A DNA stretch of 36,866 nt from Bacteroidota bacterium (GCA_023417065.1 JAEZGH010000218.1:1-36866); one strand, 5' to 3'; shown: positions 1 through 8,767, counted from the stretch's first letter. The notes: generated by a model not told the origin, from the sequence alone. Made by a program: numbers and translations.

Positions 1-16
1 AGAGGCCGTCTCAAAA
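1..16 (+). repeat. Left terminal inverted repeat of the IS1182 element
   Basis: Pairs with 1721-1736 with one mismatch. It could extend left of the window. Confidence 0.8.
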
Positions 17-110
17 GTCATGAGGCGGCTTTTTTCATTTTTGACCGCCCCCGGTCCGATGTTTTTTGTTTTGAAACCTTTTCTGGAAGAAAAAGATATT
101 GACCCCGAGA

Positions 111-1640
111 TCAGGCCGCTGCTTTCGCCAAATTATGGGCTATTGCTAGTAATCCGGTCTCTATAGCGACCTTTTCAAGGCCTCGCAGCGCGAATCGTTT
201 GAAGTTCTTGTTGTGTTTTATGTTGCCGAATATGGGCTCGACGTCAGCAGGGCGACGTTTTCTGTATGCGATACCTTTCTCACTGATGAGCCTTTCTTCT
301 GCCTTTCGCTTTAGTTTCCGCAGATTCAGGTTCACTTCTATTATTCTGTTGCCTCTTTGGCTGTGGCAGGCGCTTCGCAGTGGGCACCTTGAGCAGTTTT
401 TTGCCTGATATTTCGACAAATTTTGCTTGTATCCGGTTTTTGTTGTGCGTGTAGCCTCTCCGATATAACGCATTTCTTCACCGATCGGGCAGAATACTTT
501 ACCATTGTCCGTGTTGATCTCCAGGTTCTCAGTCCTGAAGTAGTCTTTGTTCTTTTCGCGCTGGTTTCGGTCAAAGTAATTATGCTTAACGTATCCTTCG
601 ATCTTGTTTTCCTCTAAGAACTGATAGTTCTCTTCTGATCCATAGCCGGCATCCGCGACTATCACTTTCGGGGTAAGTCCATATGAATAGTTAAATACTT
701 CAATGTGTCTTTTTAAGGTAGTTGTGTCAGTGGTGGCTTGATGTAAACTATAATTGACAATAAATTGATTGTTACTAGAAATCTGCACATTATAAGCCGG
801 TTTCAATTGACCGTTCTTCATGTGATCCTCTTTCATGCGCATGAAAGTTGCATCCGGATCGGTCTTGGAGTAACTGTTTCGTTCTCCTAAAATCTTTTCA
901 TGTTGGGCGTATCTCTCGACATTTGCTGGCCAATTCTTTTTCGCGTAGTTTAACTGCTGCCGCTTCTTCTTCGATATCTTTTTGCCTTCCAATGCCTTAT
1001 CAATTTTCTCGATCGTCTCTTTTACTTGTTCAGCATTTACCGGCGCAAAGCTCTGAGGAGATTGGTCTTTCAACTCTTCTGCTGCAACATTCTCGGCATA
1101 TGACCACAGTTCTTTCAGTTGTTCCTCCATTCTGGCCTTACTGGTCTTGATGGCATTGCCCCATACAAAGGTATACCGATTAGCCTGCGCCTCGATTTTG
1201 GTCCCATCCGTGTAGATCTCTTTCAGACTAATATGTCCTGCCTCTGTGAGCAACATAACCACCTGAGAAAAAACCATTTGTAAAACACCTTTCAACCGGT
1301 CACTTCGGAAACGATTTATGGTATTATGATCAGGCTTATTCATTCCCGCCAGCCACATAAAGTGAATGTTCTCTTTCAGAGCTGATTCCATTCGGCGCGA
1401 AGAATACACGTTATTCACATAACCATACACTAACACCTTCAGCAACATCCTGGGATGATAGCTTGATGTGCCGCCACCCTTAAATTTTCTTAAAAGTGGA
1501 TCAATGTCGATTTTATCAATTACTTGATTTACAATGCGAACCGGGTGGTTCTTGTCGATGAGTTCTTCCAAACTGGGTGGAAGCATCATCACTTGGTTGG
1601 GCGTGTAGTTCTTAAAGACTACCTTTGACTTTAGTTGCAC
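111..1640 (-). CDS. IS1182-family transposase (DDE)
   Basis: A 509-residue protein that catalyses movement of the surrounding element. The N-terminal region (about 15-120) is the DUF772-type transposase domain, with a DHNTINRFR segment at about 104-112. The DDE catalytic set can be placed at D145 (YTDGTK), D330 (VADAGYGS) and E468 (DVEPIFGN). A cysteine cluster (C384, C416, C419, C425) before the last acidic residue is usual for the family. The start is a GTG at 1638-1640: the frame is open upstream but has no ATG. No frameshift or stop is seen, so the gene looks functional. Confidence 0.92.
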   Translation of the reverse strand: MQLKSKVVFKNYTPNQVMMLPPSLEELIDKNHPVRIVNQVIDKIDIDPLLRKFKGGGTSSYHPRMLLKVLVYGYVNNVYSSRRMESALKENIHFMWLAGMNKPDHNTINRFRSDRLKGVLQMVFSQVVMLLTEAGHISLKEIYTDGTKIEAQANRYTFVWGNAIKTSKARMEEQLKELWSYAENVAAEELKDQSPQSFAPVNAEQVKETIEKIDKALEGKKISKKKRQQLNYAKKNWPANVERYAQHEKILGERNSYSKTDPDATFMRMKEDHMKNGQLKPAYNVQISSNNQFIVNYSLHQATTDTTTLKRHIEVFNYSYGLTPKVIVADAGYGSEENYQFLEENKIEGYVKHNYFDRNQREKNKDYFRTENLEINTDNGKVFCPIGEEMRYIGEATRTTKTGYKQNLSKYQAKNCSRCPLRSACHSQRGNRIIEVNLNLRKLKRKAEERLISEKGIAYRKRRPADVEPIFGNIKHNKNFKRFALRGLEKVAIETGLLAIAHNLAKAAA

Positions 1641-1720
1641 ACAAGCAAGATAACGACTTGCATGAAGAAGGGAGCCACGGTTTCCTTCTTTTTTTTGCCC
1701 CCACTGAAAAAAGGCTGCCC

Positions 1721-1736
1721 TTTTGAGACAGCCTCT
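1721..1736 (-). repeat. Right terminal inverted repeat of the IS1182 element
   Basis: Reads agaggctgtctcaaaa on the minus strand. It marks the transposase-start side of the element. Confidence 0.8.
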
Positions 1737-1766
1737 CTTTCCCTCCTAACCTCTCAACACACGTTA

Positions 1767-2591
1767 TTATGTTTCCCGGTGAGGACGACCAGCCTCAAAC
1801 CCGTCACTGTTGGCATCGTCGGTTGAATTGCGTATAGACTGCCCGTGATCACCCATTTCATTCCGAACTTCTTCTTCAATATGTGATTCCTGCTCGTTCC
1901 GTGTTGCAGGGGTAGTTTCAATATACAGGTGCTCTTCGCGCAGCCGGAGATGATTGGCGACAGGCTTTTCAATAATCCTTGACCGCACCCTCACGCTTCG
2001 CGAATTAACGCCGCGTTTTTCCATCTGAATGTCCTCTTCGACTATAGAACCTTCGCCGTCTGGCGTGCGTTCATCGCGCGACGCTCGTTGTGCTGCAGTA
2101 GTATAGGTACCCGTTTCGGCAGTGAGGTCATCAATATCGATAGCCCCGCATGTATCCAGAATATCTGCAACCCGCACTGCCTCCTCATTCGAGGAAGTCA
2201 TCACCGAGACAATGGTGTTCGACCTCCCGGCAGAGGCAAACTTTTCAGCCTCTTCCCTGTTATCAAACAGGTTCCGGAAAAAGCGCCCAATGCTGTCACC
2301 GGCGCCTTCATCAAAATCCTCACGTCCTTTCCTGCGATCAATCCTGTCCTTGTTCAACACATCCCGGTCTTCAATGCGGCTCTCCTGATTATAACGGCTT
2401 TCATCTGTCACACCGTAAGGTGAATCAGCGTCTGACGAAGTGCTCCGACTATCACCCGAACGGGCATACCCGCCGCGGTGTGCCGACGAAAGGTCGATGT
2501 CATTCGCTGAAAATCCCGCTGAACGCAGTTGTTCAGCAGCTTTGTGCGCGTCTTCCGAATTGGCGAAAATTCCTATGACTGTGTGTTGCAT
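1767..2591 (-). CDS. General stress protein with GSP17M-like N-terminus and DUF2382 (YsnF/AvaK) domain
   Basis: A 274-residue, very hydrophilic protein with no signal peptide. Residues 1-35 (MQHTVIGIF, then A..LRSAGFSANDI) match the short alpha/beta repeat of the general stress protein 17M family, and a second such unit seems to follow at about 105-155 (REEAEKFA ... VMTSSNEEAVRVADIL). Near residues 185-230 a segment of alternating polar residues (IIEKPVANHLRLREEHLYIE) is typical of DUF2382. The family is linked to stress responses but its biochemistry is unknown. The frame is open upstream to 2714, but I chose the ATG at 2589-2591 because family homology begins there. The IS element sits 30 bases downstream. 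Confidence 0.75.
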   Translation of the reverse strand: MQHTVIGIFANSEDAHKAAEQLRSAGFSANDIDLSSAHRGGYARSGDSRSTSSDADSPYGVTDESRYNQESRIEDRDVLNKDRIDRRKGREDFDEGAGDSIGRFFRNLFDNREEAEKFASAGRSNTIVSVMTSSNEEAVRVADILDTCGAIDIDDLTAETGTYTTAAQRASRDERTPDGEGSIVEEDIQMEKRGVNSRSVRVRSRIIEKPVANHLRLREEHLYIETTPATRNEQESHIEEEVRNEMGDHGQSIRNSTDDANSDGFEAGRPHRET

Positions 2592-2943
2592 GATAGTTGG
2601 TTTTGTTGATTCATTCCAATATCTGATAGAAAGACCTTCTGGCCCTTGCGTGCTATCGTATGACCCATCCGGCAATGGCGACTTCAAACCTGTTTTACCG
2701 CTGGTGCCCGACAAGAGCCGGCGTTTGAACAGCTATTTCATTACGCTACCGCATGGCGGACTGATATCATTTAGGACCATAAAACTGATACCGCCAGTTT
2801 AACTAATTCTCTTCCTGGTAATGTAGAATTCGGTCACCACTTCAGGATCGCTTCCGGTGTGATACACACCAACTTGCCTGTGTAATATTTTCGCTGCGAT
2901 GCCCCGATTTATTCGACCTAACTTGAACAACTTGCCTGTGTCT
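2592..2943. other. Intergenic region between two divergent genes
   Basis: About 350 bases with no convincing gene. It should hold the promoters of the DUF2382 gene (minus) and the SpoIIE phosphatase gene (plus), but I see no good TAnnTTTG match. An imperfect inverted repeat pairs 2754-2759 (tggcgg) with 2791-2796 (ccgcca), continued by tatca/tgata inside; its role is unknown. The right end, 2899-2943, could instead encode 15 extra residues of the phosphatase if the upstream ATG is used. Confidence 0.5.
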
Positions 2944-4686
2944 ATGTCTTTAATTCAACCTATCGCCGGACGCGTCGTCCTGCTGTTTACCCTGCTTTTC
3001 GTCATTCAATCTGCGCGGAGTCAGAATTCTGATATTCAGTCGCTCAACAGCGCATTACAGGTTGCTGTCAAAAGCAAAAACAGCGCTGAAGCCTCCGATC
3101 TGACCCTGAAACTGGGAACACTTTCGCATGAAGCCGGGAACCATGACCAGGCGAAGAAATACCTTCTCGACTGCCTGAGCTATTCAAAGAAGACAGATCG
3201 CTCGAAAAACCTCATCTCCGCCTCCAGTCTCCTGGGTAAGATTTATTTCGAATCTGCTGACTTCAACAATGCTGCAGACTATTTTTCGAGAAGCGCCGAA
3301 GTTGCCACCAAAGATGGAAATGATGAACAGGCGTTTGACGGATACCTTCAGCAAAGCAAAAGTCTCGCGGCTCTTAAGCGTTATAAGCGGGCTATCGAAC
3401 CACTTGAGAAGGCACTTAACATTGCTGCGCGCGAAGGATCTATTGAAAAACAACTGATATGCTATCCGCTCCTTGAAACCTTTTACCGGGAGTCGGGCAA
3501 TGCGCGCAAAGCCTCCGAGATCACCGCCCTCCTTGCATCTCTTGAGTCGCTGAGGGAGAAGGAATCAGTCGCCAGGGCGGAAGCGAGTATCTTGCACCAA
3601 CAGGCAACGGCTGCCCTACAGGAAAAAGCAGCACAGGAACGCGTTCTTACTTCACAGTCGGAAAAACTAAAGCTTACCGAGGCTTCGCTTCGTGAAGTGG
3701 AAATACTTAATCAAAAGAATCAACTGGAAATTGATTTGCTCAGCCGCGATCGCGAGGTTGCTCTGCTGCGCATCCAGGAACAGAACGCACGCCTCGATTC
3801 CGAGGCAATCTTCCGAAAGGCAATCCTTATTGTGGTCCTGCTGAGTACTTCTCTCATCGGCGTGCTTATTGTAAACTATCGGAAAAAGGTCAAGACCAAT
3901 AAACGCATTGATCTGCAGAACAAGAACATCAAAAGCAGCATCAATTACGCAAAGCGGATTCAGGAAGCAATGCTGCCGAAGAAGGAGGTTCAGGAGTCGC
4001 TGCTCAAGAATTCATTTATCCTGTTCAAACCTCGCGACGTGGTCAGCGGTGACTTCTATTGGTTTTCTCCGTTAAACGCTGATGGTTCTGACCTGGTATT
4101 CGGAGCTATTGACTGCACCGGTCATGGAGTACCGGGAGCGTTTATGTCGATGATTGGAATGAACTGCCTGAACAGCATTGTGAACCGGGGCGTAGTGCAT
4201 ACCGACCGCATACTGGAGTTGCTGCATCAGGATATTCGCAACGCACTTCAACAGGACGTCACCGGAAACAACGACGGCATGGACCTTTCGCTGTGTATCT
4301 ATCGCGACGCGGCAAAAGTGCTGGAGTTCTCCGGTGCCAAAAGTCCGTTGGTATACGTACAGGACGGAACACTGCATCAAATTAAGGGCGACATCCATTC
4401 TATCGGCGGAAGCAGAAGCAAACAAGCCCAGCGCTACAAAAAACACAGCATTGCGATTGACCGCCCCACAATGGTATACCTATTCACCGACGGCTACCGC
4501 GATCAGTTCGGGGGTGAGGAGAACCAAAAGTTCATGGGAAAGCGGTTTTTGAACCTTTTACGGGAAATATATCACCTCCCTATGCAGGACCAGTTCAGCA
4601 TTCTCAACCGCACTTTTGACGATTGGAAGGGCTCAGGCGAGCAAACTGATGATGTACTCGTCATGGGAGTGCTGCTCACGCCGTAA
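2944..4686 (+). CDS. Membrane-anchored SpoIIE/PP2C-type serine phosphatase with TPR sensor region
   Basis: A 580-residue protein from the ATG at 2944. An ATG at 2899 would add 15 residues, but the shorter form gives a clean signal peptide (GRVVLLFTLLFVIQSARS). Then come TPR-like helical repeats (about 20-200), a coiled coil (about 205-280), one membrane segment (about 290-310, AILIVVLLSTSLIGVLIV), a linker with the SINYAKRIQEAMLP motif usual in Bacteroidota members, and a SpoIIE phosphatase domain. The PP2C metal-binding acids are visible in GDFYWF, DCTGHGVPGA, DGMDLSLC, TDGYRDQFGG and QTDDVLV. The family usually dephosphorylates anti-anti-sigma proteins. No partner-switching gene lies beside it, so its target is unknown. 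The periplasmic TPRs probably act as the input. Confidence 0.9.
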   Translation: MSLIQPIAGRVVLLFTLLFVIQSARSQNSDIQSLNSALQVAVKSKNSAEASDLTLKLGTLSHEAGNHDQAKKYLLDCLSYSKKTDRSKNLISASSLLGKIYFESADFNNAADYFSRSAEVATKDGNDEQAFDGYLQQSKSLAALKRYKRAIEPLEKALNIAAREGSIEKQLICYPLLETFYRESGNARKASEITALLASLESLREKESVARAEASILHQQATAALQEKAAQERVLTSQSEKLKLTEASLREVEILNQKNQLEIDLLSRDREVALLRIQEQNARLDSEAIFRKAILIVVLLSTSLIGVLIVNYRKKVKTNKRIDLQNKNIKSSINYAKRIQEAMLPKKEVQESLLKNSFILFKPRDVVSGDFYWFSPLNADGSDLVFGAIDCTGHGVPGAFMSMIGMNCLNSIVNRGVVHTDRILELLHQDIRNALQQDVTGNNDGMDLSLCIYRDAAKVLEFSGAKSPLVYVQDGTLHQIKGDIHSIGGSRSKQAQRYKKHSIAIDRPTMVYLFTDGYRDQFGGEENQKFMGKRFLNLLREIYHLPMQDQFSILNRTFDDWKGSGEQTDDVLVMGVLLTP

Positions 4687-4768
4687 CGGGTATCGATTCC
4701 GGCGTTTATCTGCAACATTTTTCAGAAATTCAGACAAGAAAGGAGGTTGGAGGGTCTTTTTTGCCGCA

Positions 4769-4867
4769 TTAGTGATTATGCGACTGTTCCAGTTGTTCCT
4801 TCATTTTGTAAGCCTGCCAGAAGAATACCCCATAGAACAATAGCATAGATGTGAAAACTAATGTCAT
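4769..4867 (-). CDS. Possible small single-span membrane protein (32 residues)
   Basis: An open frame on the minus strand from an ATG at 4865-4867 encodes 32 residues. The N-terminal part is hydrophobic (MTLVFTSMLLFYGVFFW) and is followed by a charged tail rich in K, E and Q that ends in HNH and a TAA. The pattern of one membrane segment then a soluble amphipathic tail is that of many real small membrane proteins. It lies in an otherwise empty 376-base gap. I do not recognise the family and no ribosome-binding site helps. It could be chance. Confidence 0.35.
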   Translation of the reverse strand: MTLVFTSMLLFYGVFFWQAYKMKEQLEQSHNH

Positions 4868-5062
4868 AGTGGTTGTGGTTTTAATACAAGTCAAATAAAG
4901 GCACGGCGGGGCACCATTATCGCATCAAAGGCAACCAGTAGTAACAGAGGTAAGATCGGCCCGGCTTTTGCAAGTTTTGAAATTTCGCCTGCCATATAAA
5001 AGCGGAAGCGAAGTATAAAATGATCGTGTTATATTGCGCCAATTATTGAAAACCAACAAATT
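4868..5062. other. Intergenic region upstream of the S8 protease gene
   Basis: No gene or strong terminator is seen between 4687 and 5062 apart from the small minus-strand frame at 4769-4867. The sequence just before the protease start is AT-rich, and a weak -7-like tatattg at about 5030 is the only promoter candidate. Confidence 0.4.
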
Positions 5063-6760
5063 ATGTTAAAAAACGCAGTTAGGCTCGGTGTCTTTTCAGC
5101 ACTCAGCCTGCTCTTCAATCCCGTTATCGCGGCAAGCCTCCAGATTCAGGAACAGGCTGACACCGTTGTTGCTACGCCATCAGATTGGTTCCTCCGTGAT
5201 CCGGAGACAGACAAGCTGCAGGGGGTAAGTGCTGACAAAACGTACAACACGCTTTTGAAAGAAAAGCCTTCACGGACGGTAGTTGTTGCGGTGATCGACT
5301 CGGGGGTAGACATCGAACATGAAGACCTTAAGAGTGTGATCTGGGTGAACGAAGACGAAATTCCCGGCAATGGAATCGACGACGACAAGAATGGTTATAT
5401 CGACGATGTTCATGGATGGAACTTTATCGGTGGTAAGGACGGAAACGTCGACGCCGATACGTATGAAGTCACGCGCGAATACAAGCGATTGAAAGACAAA
5501 TACGAAAACTTCGATGAGAAGAAGCTGAACAAGAAGAATCGCGATGAGTACGCCTACTGGCAGCGCGTCAAAACAAAATATGAACGCGACTTCAAATTCA
5601 ACAAGGAACAGTACGACCAGTACGCAGAACAATTGAACATCTACACCAATGCGTTCCTTACCATTAAGTACTGTGACAGCATCCTTACGAAAAAACTGGG
5701 TGCACCTGTGTCGAAGTCGTCTCTTGCGAGCATTGAATCTACCAACGACACCATCAACTTTGCAAAGCAAACGCTGACGCGAATTCTCGAAAGCATCGAA
5801 GGCGATATTGAAGTGAATGAGTTCGTCGATGAACTCGGATACTATCTCGATCAACTCCAGGAAGGTGTGGACCACTACCGCGTGGCTGTTGAGTATGGAT
5901 ACAGCCTGGACTTTGATTCACGCTCGATCGTCGGCGATAACCCGGATGATCCGTATGAAAAAGGTTACGGCAACAACGACGTTAAAGGTCCGGATGCGCG
6001 ACATGGAACCCACGTAGCCGGCATCATCGCCGCAGACCGCAACAACGACCTTGGCATCAGAGGCATTGCCGACAACGTACGCATCATGTCAGTACGCGCC
6101 GTTCCCAACGGCGACGAACGCGATAAGGATGTTGCCAACGCGATCATCTACGCCGTGGACAACGGTGCTCATATTATCAACATGAGTTTTGGAAAATCCT
6201 TCTCACCGCAAAAGGAAGCTGTAGATAAAGCAGTGAAGTATGCCGAATCCAAAGGTGTGCTGATGATTCACGCTGCAGGCAACGACGGACGCGACCTCGA
6301 CAAGGAAGAGAACTTTCCTACACGGAAATATCTGAAAAGTGGCCAGGCAACGGCATGGGTGGAGGTTGGCGCGTCCTCATGGGGTGCCGAACAGGATTTT
6401 GTAGCTTCGTTCTCGAACTACGGCAAGCGCTCTGTTGATGTATTCGCTCCCGGTGTGCAAATATATTCCACTGTCCCGGACAATGGTTATGAGAATCTCC
6501 AGGGCACGAGTATGGCAAGCCCTGCAACGGCAGGTGTAGCCGCAATTATCATGTCGTACTTCCCTGAACTGACAGCATCACAGGTAAGTGATATCCTCAA
6601 GAAGTCGACGCGTAAGTTCGACGGACTGAAGGTAAACAAACCAGGCTCCGGAGATGAAGTTCCCTTCAATCAACTAAGCACGTCAGGCGGACTCGTGAAC
6701 GCTTACGAAGCAGTGAAACTTGCAGCAGAGGTATCAAGTTCGTCGCTTAAGAAGAAATAA
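5063..6760 (+). CDS. Secreted subtilisin-like serine protease (peptidase family S8)
   Basis: A 565-residue protein with a signal peptide (about 1-24, ending VIAA). The S8 catalytic triad is complete: D79 (VAVIDSGVD), H314 (HGTHVAG) and S483 (GTSMASP), with oxyanion-hole N407 in HAAGND. Between Asp and His there are 235 residues, against about 30 in subtilisin. The extra part holds an acidic loop (GIDDDKNGYIDDVHGW, about 104-119) known in many Bacteroidota S8 proteins, then a highly charged, probably helical insertion (about 135-300). No type IX C-terminal sorting domain is seen; the protein ends in a short lysine-rich tail. It is probably periplasmic or lipid-independent secreted. A strong terminator follows. 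Confidence 0.93.
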   Translation: MLKNAVRLGVFSALSLLFNPVIAASLQIQEQADTVVATPSDWFLRDPETDKLQGVSADKTYNTLLKEKPSRTVVVAVIDSGVDIEHEDLKSVIWVNEDEIPGNGIDDDKNGYIDDVHGWNFIGGKDGNVDADTYEVTREYKRLKDKYENFDEKKLNKKNRDEYAYWQRVKTKYERDFKFNKEQYDQYAEQLNIYTNAFLTIKYCDSILTKKLGAPVSKSSLASIESTNDTINFAKQTLTRILESIEGDIEVNEFVDELGYYLDQLQEGVDHYRVAVEYGYSLDFDSRSIVGDNPDDPYEKGYGNNDVKGPDARHGTHVAGIIAADRNNDLGIRGIADNVRIMSVRAVPNGDERDKDVANAIIYAVDNGAHIINMSFGKSFSPQKEAVDKAVKYAESKGVLMIHAAGNDGRDLDKEENFPTRKYLKSGQATAWVEVGASSWGAEQDFVASFSNYGKRSVDVFAPGVQIYSTVPDNGYENLQGTSMASPATAGVAAIIMSYFPELTASQVSDILKKSTRKFDGLKVNKPGSGDEVPFNQLSTSGGLVNAYEAVKLAAEVSSSSLKKK

Positions 6761-6778
6761 GTTATTGAAGACTTACTT

Positions 6779-6812
6779 AGGAGGCCGGCAGGAATGCCGG
6801 CCTTCTTTTTTT
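6779..6812 (+). terminator. Rho-independent terminator after the S8 protease gene
   Basis: A long GC-rich stem (ggccggca / tgccggcc, loop ggaa at 6791-6794), extended by outer pairs to 6779/6806, is followed by a T-rich run (6806-6812). It begins 18 bases past the protease stop. Confidence 0.9.
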
Positions 6813-6966
6813 ATGCAATACCCCATACCGCGGGATGGCGTTGTTGAATAAATACCGACAGGTATACCTAACTTTCATGTAACCCAGCGCGCTTATATGA
6901 AATACTGGCAATCAGGCAATTAAAAAATATCCGCCAAAACGCGTCTTATAAACGACTTGAGCGGGA

Positions 6967-6992
6967 GGTAGCTTCAAACTACAAGAGCTACC
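6967..6992 (+). promoter_or_regulatory. Hairpin directly before the retropepsin start codon
   Basis: ggtagct (6967-6973) pairs perfectly with agctacc (6986-6992), and the ATG follows at 6996. The purine run gggagg at 6963-6968 looks like a Shine-Dalgarno sequence but is about 28 bases from the ATG, so only folding of this hairpin would bring it near. A translational role is inference. A perfect palindrome (aggtatacct, 6860-6869) lies further upstream. Confidence 0.4.
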
Positions 6993-6995
6993 CTC

Positions 6996-7889
6996 ATGAA
7001 AACCCGCAACATATTCTTTACCCTCGCCATCCTGGTAGTCGTCCACACCGCCAGTGCCGCCCCCGCCGAAGGATTCTTCCTCCCGGATTCTGTCAAAGAA
7101 GTTACCTTTAAATACAAGAGCGTTAATAACCTGATCGTCCTCCCTGTTCGCATCAACGACAATGAAATTGTCAACCTCGTGCTTGACACGGGGTGCCGGA
7201 ATCTCATTCTCTTCGGAAAGCGGTTTAGAGACATGATCGGTCCCGATAATCGTGAGATCATCTTCAGCGGATTGGGTACTGGCAAACCCGCAAAAGGTTA
7301 TGTCACCCTCGAGAATCATGTGACCTTTAGTAAGGTAACCGGAAAAAGAATCCCGATCGTAGTAGTTCCTGAGCGCAATGTTTTTGCAAACTATCCCGGT
7401 ATTCACGGCATAATCGGATATGAACTCTTTATGAAGTTTGAAGTTGAAATTAACTTCGCTCAACAACAGATAACGTTTCGTCCGGCAATGTTCGCTTTCC
7501 CGCCTGCAGGATTCCACCTCATCCCGCTGCGAATCGAAGACTCACGTCCAATTGTATCGTGTGTAATTTCGTTTGATGATGACCAGGAAGAAATTTGTGA
7601 TCTGCTCATCGATACCGGTTCATCGCTGGGATTGCTATTCACTGCACCTCAACCCAAAAACAGAAGTCGCGCAAGAACAGTATTGGGTCGCGGCGTTAAT
7701 GGATACCTGTCAGGACAAAAGCTTGTGGCCAGCAAAGTCACCTTCGGAAACTTCTCACTCCATGATCTGCCTGCGGGAGTGGTCACCTCCAACACGCATC
7801 ACTATGCATCACTGGGAACAGAAGTGCTGAAAGATTTTACACTACTCATCAACTATCATAAAAGCTACGCAGGCCTTCGTCAGGCCTGA
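6996..7889 (+). CDS. Secreted retropepsin-like aspartic protease with two DTG half-sites
   Basis: A 297-residue protein with a signal peptide (about 1-22, cleavage after TASA). Two copies of the aspartic protease motif are present, at D64 (LVLDTGCRN) and D206 (LLIDTGSSL). Each is followed by a hydrophobic-Gly segment, and GIHGIIGYELF (about 135-145) and SLGTEVLKDF near the C-terminus fit the flap and psi-loop partner regions. Retropepsins usually have one site per chain and dimerise, so this one may work as a monomer. It probably acts in the periplasm; the substrate is unknown. The end of the gene forms a hairpin (caggcct 7870-7876 with aggcctg 7882-7888) with no T run. Confidence 0.85.
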   Translation: MKTRNIFFTLAILVVVHTASAAPAEGFFLPDSVKEVTFKYKSVNNLIVLPVRINDNEIVNLVLDTGCRNLILFGKRFRDMIGPDNREIIFSGLGTGKPAKGYVTLENHVTFSKVTGKRIPIVVVPERNVFANYPGIHGIIGYELFMKFEVEINFAQQQITFRPAMFAFPPAGFHLIPLRIEDSRPIVSCVISFDDDQEEICDLLIDTGSSLGLLFTAPQPKNRSRARTVLGRGVNGYLSGQKLVASKVTFGNFSLHDLPAGVVTSNTHHYASLGTEVLKDFTLLINYHKSYAGLRQA

Positions 7890-7909
7890 ACTCCTGCTTC
7901 GAACGATGT

Positions 7910-7947
7910 ATTGAAAAGTATTTAGTAACTTTAAATAGCTTTTCAAT
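7910..7947. repeat. Perfect 9-base inverted repeat upstream of the methyltransferase gene
   Basis: attgaaaag (7910-7918) and cttttcaat (7939-7947) are exact reverse complements with 20 bases between. The right arm ends 17 bases before the ATG. It could be an operator for the methyltransferase gene or a weak terminator of the preceding gene; no T run supports the latter. Confidence 0.5.
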
Positions 7948-7964
7948 TATATCGACATAAACAT

Positions 7965-8720
7965 ATGGATCAGGAAGTCCATTGGGACAACATCTCGACG
8001 TCATACGATGAAGAAGTCTTTGACGTTTTCAAGTCGGACAAGAAAGGTATTCTCGCCTCATACTTTGCGAAACACAAAAACAGGAATGCGCACGCTACTG
8101 ATTTTGGCTGCGGCACAGGCAAAGCATTCGAATACCTGTCGCCTTCGTTCAAGTCTGTTCTTGCAGTGGATATTTCCGGTGAGTGCATCAACGTTGCCAG
8201 GGAACGCGGATATAGAAACGTCACCTATAAGAGAGCTGATCTCACCCGCAAGAACCTGACGTTGCCGGAAGCTCAATTCGGACTTTGTTGTAATGTCGCC
8301 ATTCTCCCTGATGTCGATTCCAATCGCGCCATATTGCGAACGGTTCGTCGTGGACTGGCAAATGATGCCAACGCAATCTTTGTTATTCCATCGCTTGAAA
8401 GCATATTCTTTGCTTCATGGGTTCTCCTGGACTGGTATAAGCGTGAAGGTGTGACACCAGACCAGGTACCACGGCACGAGCTGAAATATTACTCAGGAAA
8501 AAAGACTGATATTATCCAGGGCATCATCAACATCAACGGCGTGCCCACTAAACATTACTCTGCATCAGAAATCCAGTTCCTCTTTGAAGAAGCTGGCTTG
8601 GAAATCACAGCACTCGAAAAACTGGAGTACGACTGGTCTACAGAATTCGACGCGCCACCTTCATGGCTGGGGACGCCATATCCATGGGACTGGATGGTAG
8701 AATGTCGGCCCCGGGGATAA
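7965..8720 (+). CDS. Class I SAM-dependent methyltransferase
   Basis: A 251-residue cytoplasmic protein. Motif I, DFGCGTG (46-52), binds S-adenosylmethionine. The acidic end of strand beta-2 is in VLAVDISGECINVARERG, and later Rossmann strands can be followed (FGLCCNVAILPDVD). The substrate cannot be read from the sequence; small-molecule methylation is the usual role of proteins of this size. The N-terminal segment WDNISTSYDEEVFDV is typical of family members that begin with a short substrate-lid helix. It stands alone, facing away from the TonB-receptor operon, with which it converges. Confidence 0.82.
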   Translation: MDQEVHWDNISTSYDEEVFDVFKSDKKGILASYFAKHKNRNAHATDFGCGTGKAFEYLSPSFKSVLAVDISGECINVARERGYRNVTYKRADLTRKNLTLPEAQFGLCCNVAILPDVDSNRAILRTVRRGLANDANAIFVIPSLESIFFASWVLLDWYKREGVTPDQVPRHELKYYSGKKTDIIQGIININGVPTKHYSASEIQFLFEEAGLEITALEKLEYDWSTEFDAPPSWLGTPYPWDWMVECRPRG

Positions 8721-8767
8721 ATTTCAGACTTTACTATCCCAGGACCTCAAGCCCGAGGAAGCTATCG

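Larger units (their letters stand above)
1..1736 (-). mobile_element. IS1182-family insertion sequence, apparently complete
   Basis: One long transposase gene on the minus strand is flanked by imperfect terminal inverted repeats. The left end reads agaggccgtctcaaaa and the reverse complement of 1721-1736 reads agaggctgtctcaaaa, 15 of 16 identical. The similarity continues inward as far as a shared ttttttca. The element is about 1.74 kb with a single gene, which fits IS1182. The left end coincides with the window edge, so the outer base and any target duplication cannot be checked. The right end lies 30 bases past the stop codon of the DUF2382 gene, so no visible gene is interrupted. The transposase is full length, so the copy may be active. 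Confidence 0.9.
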
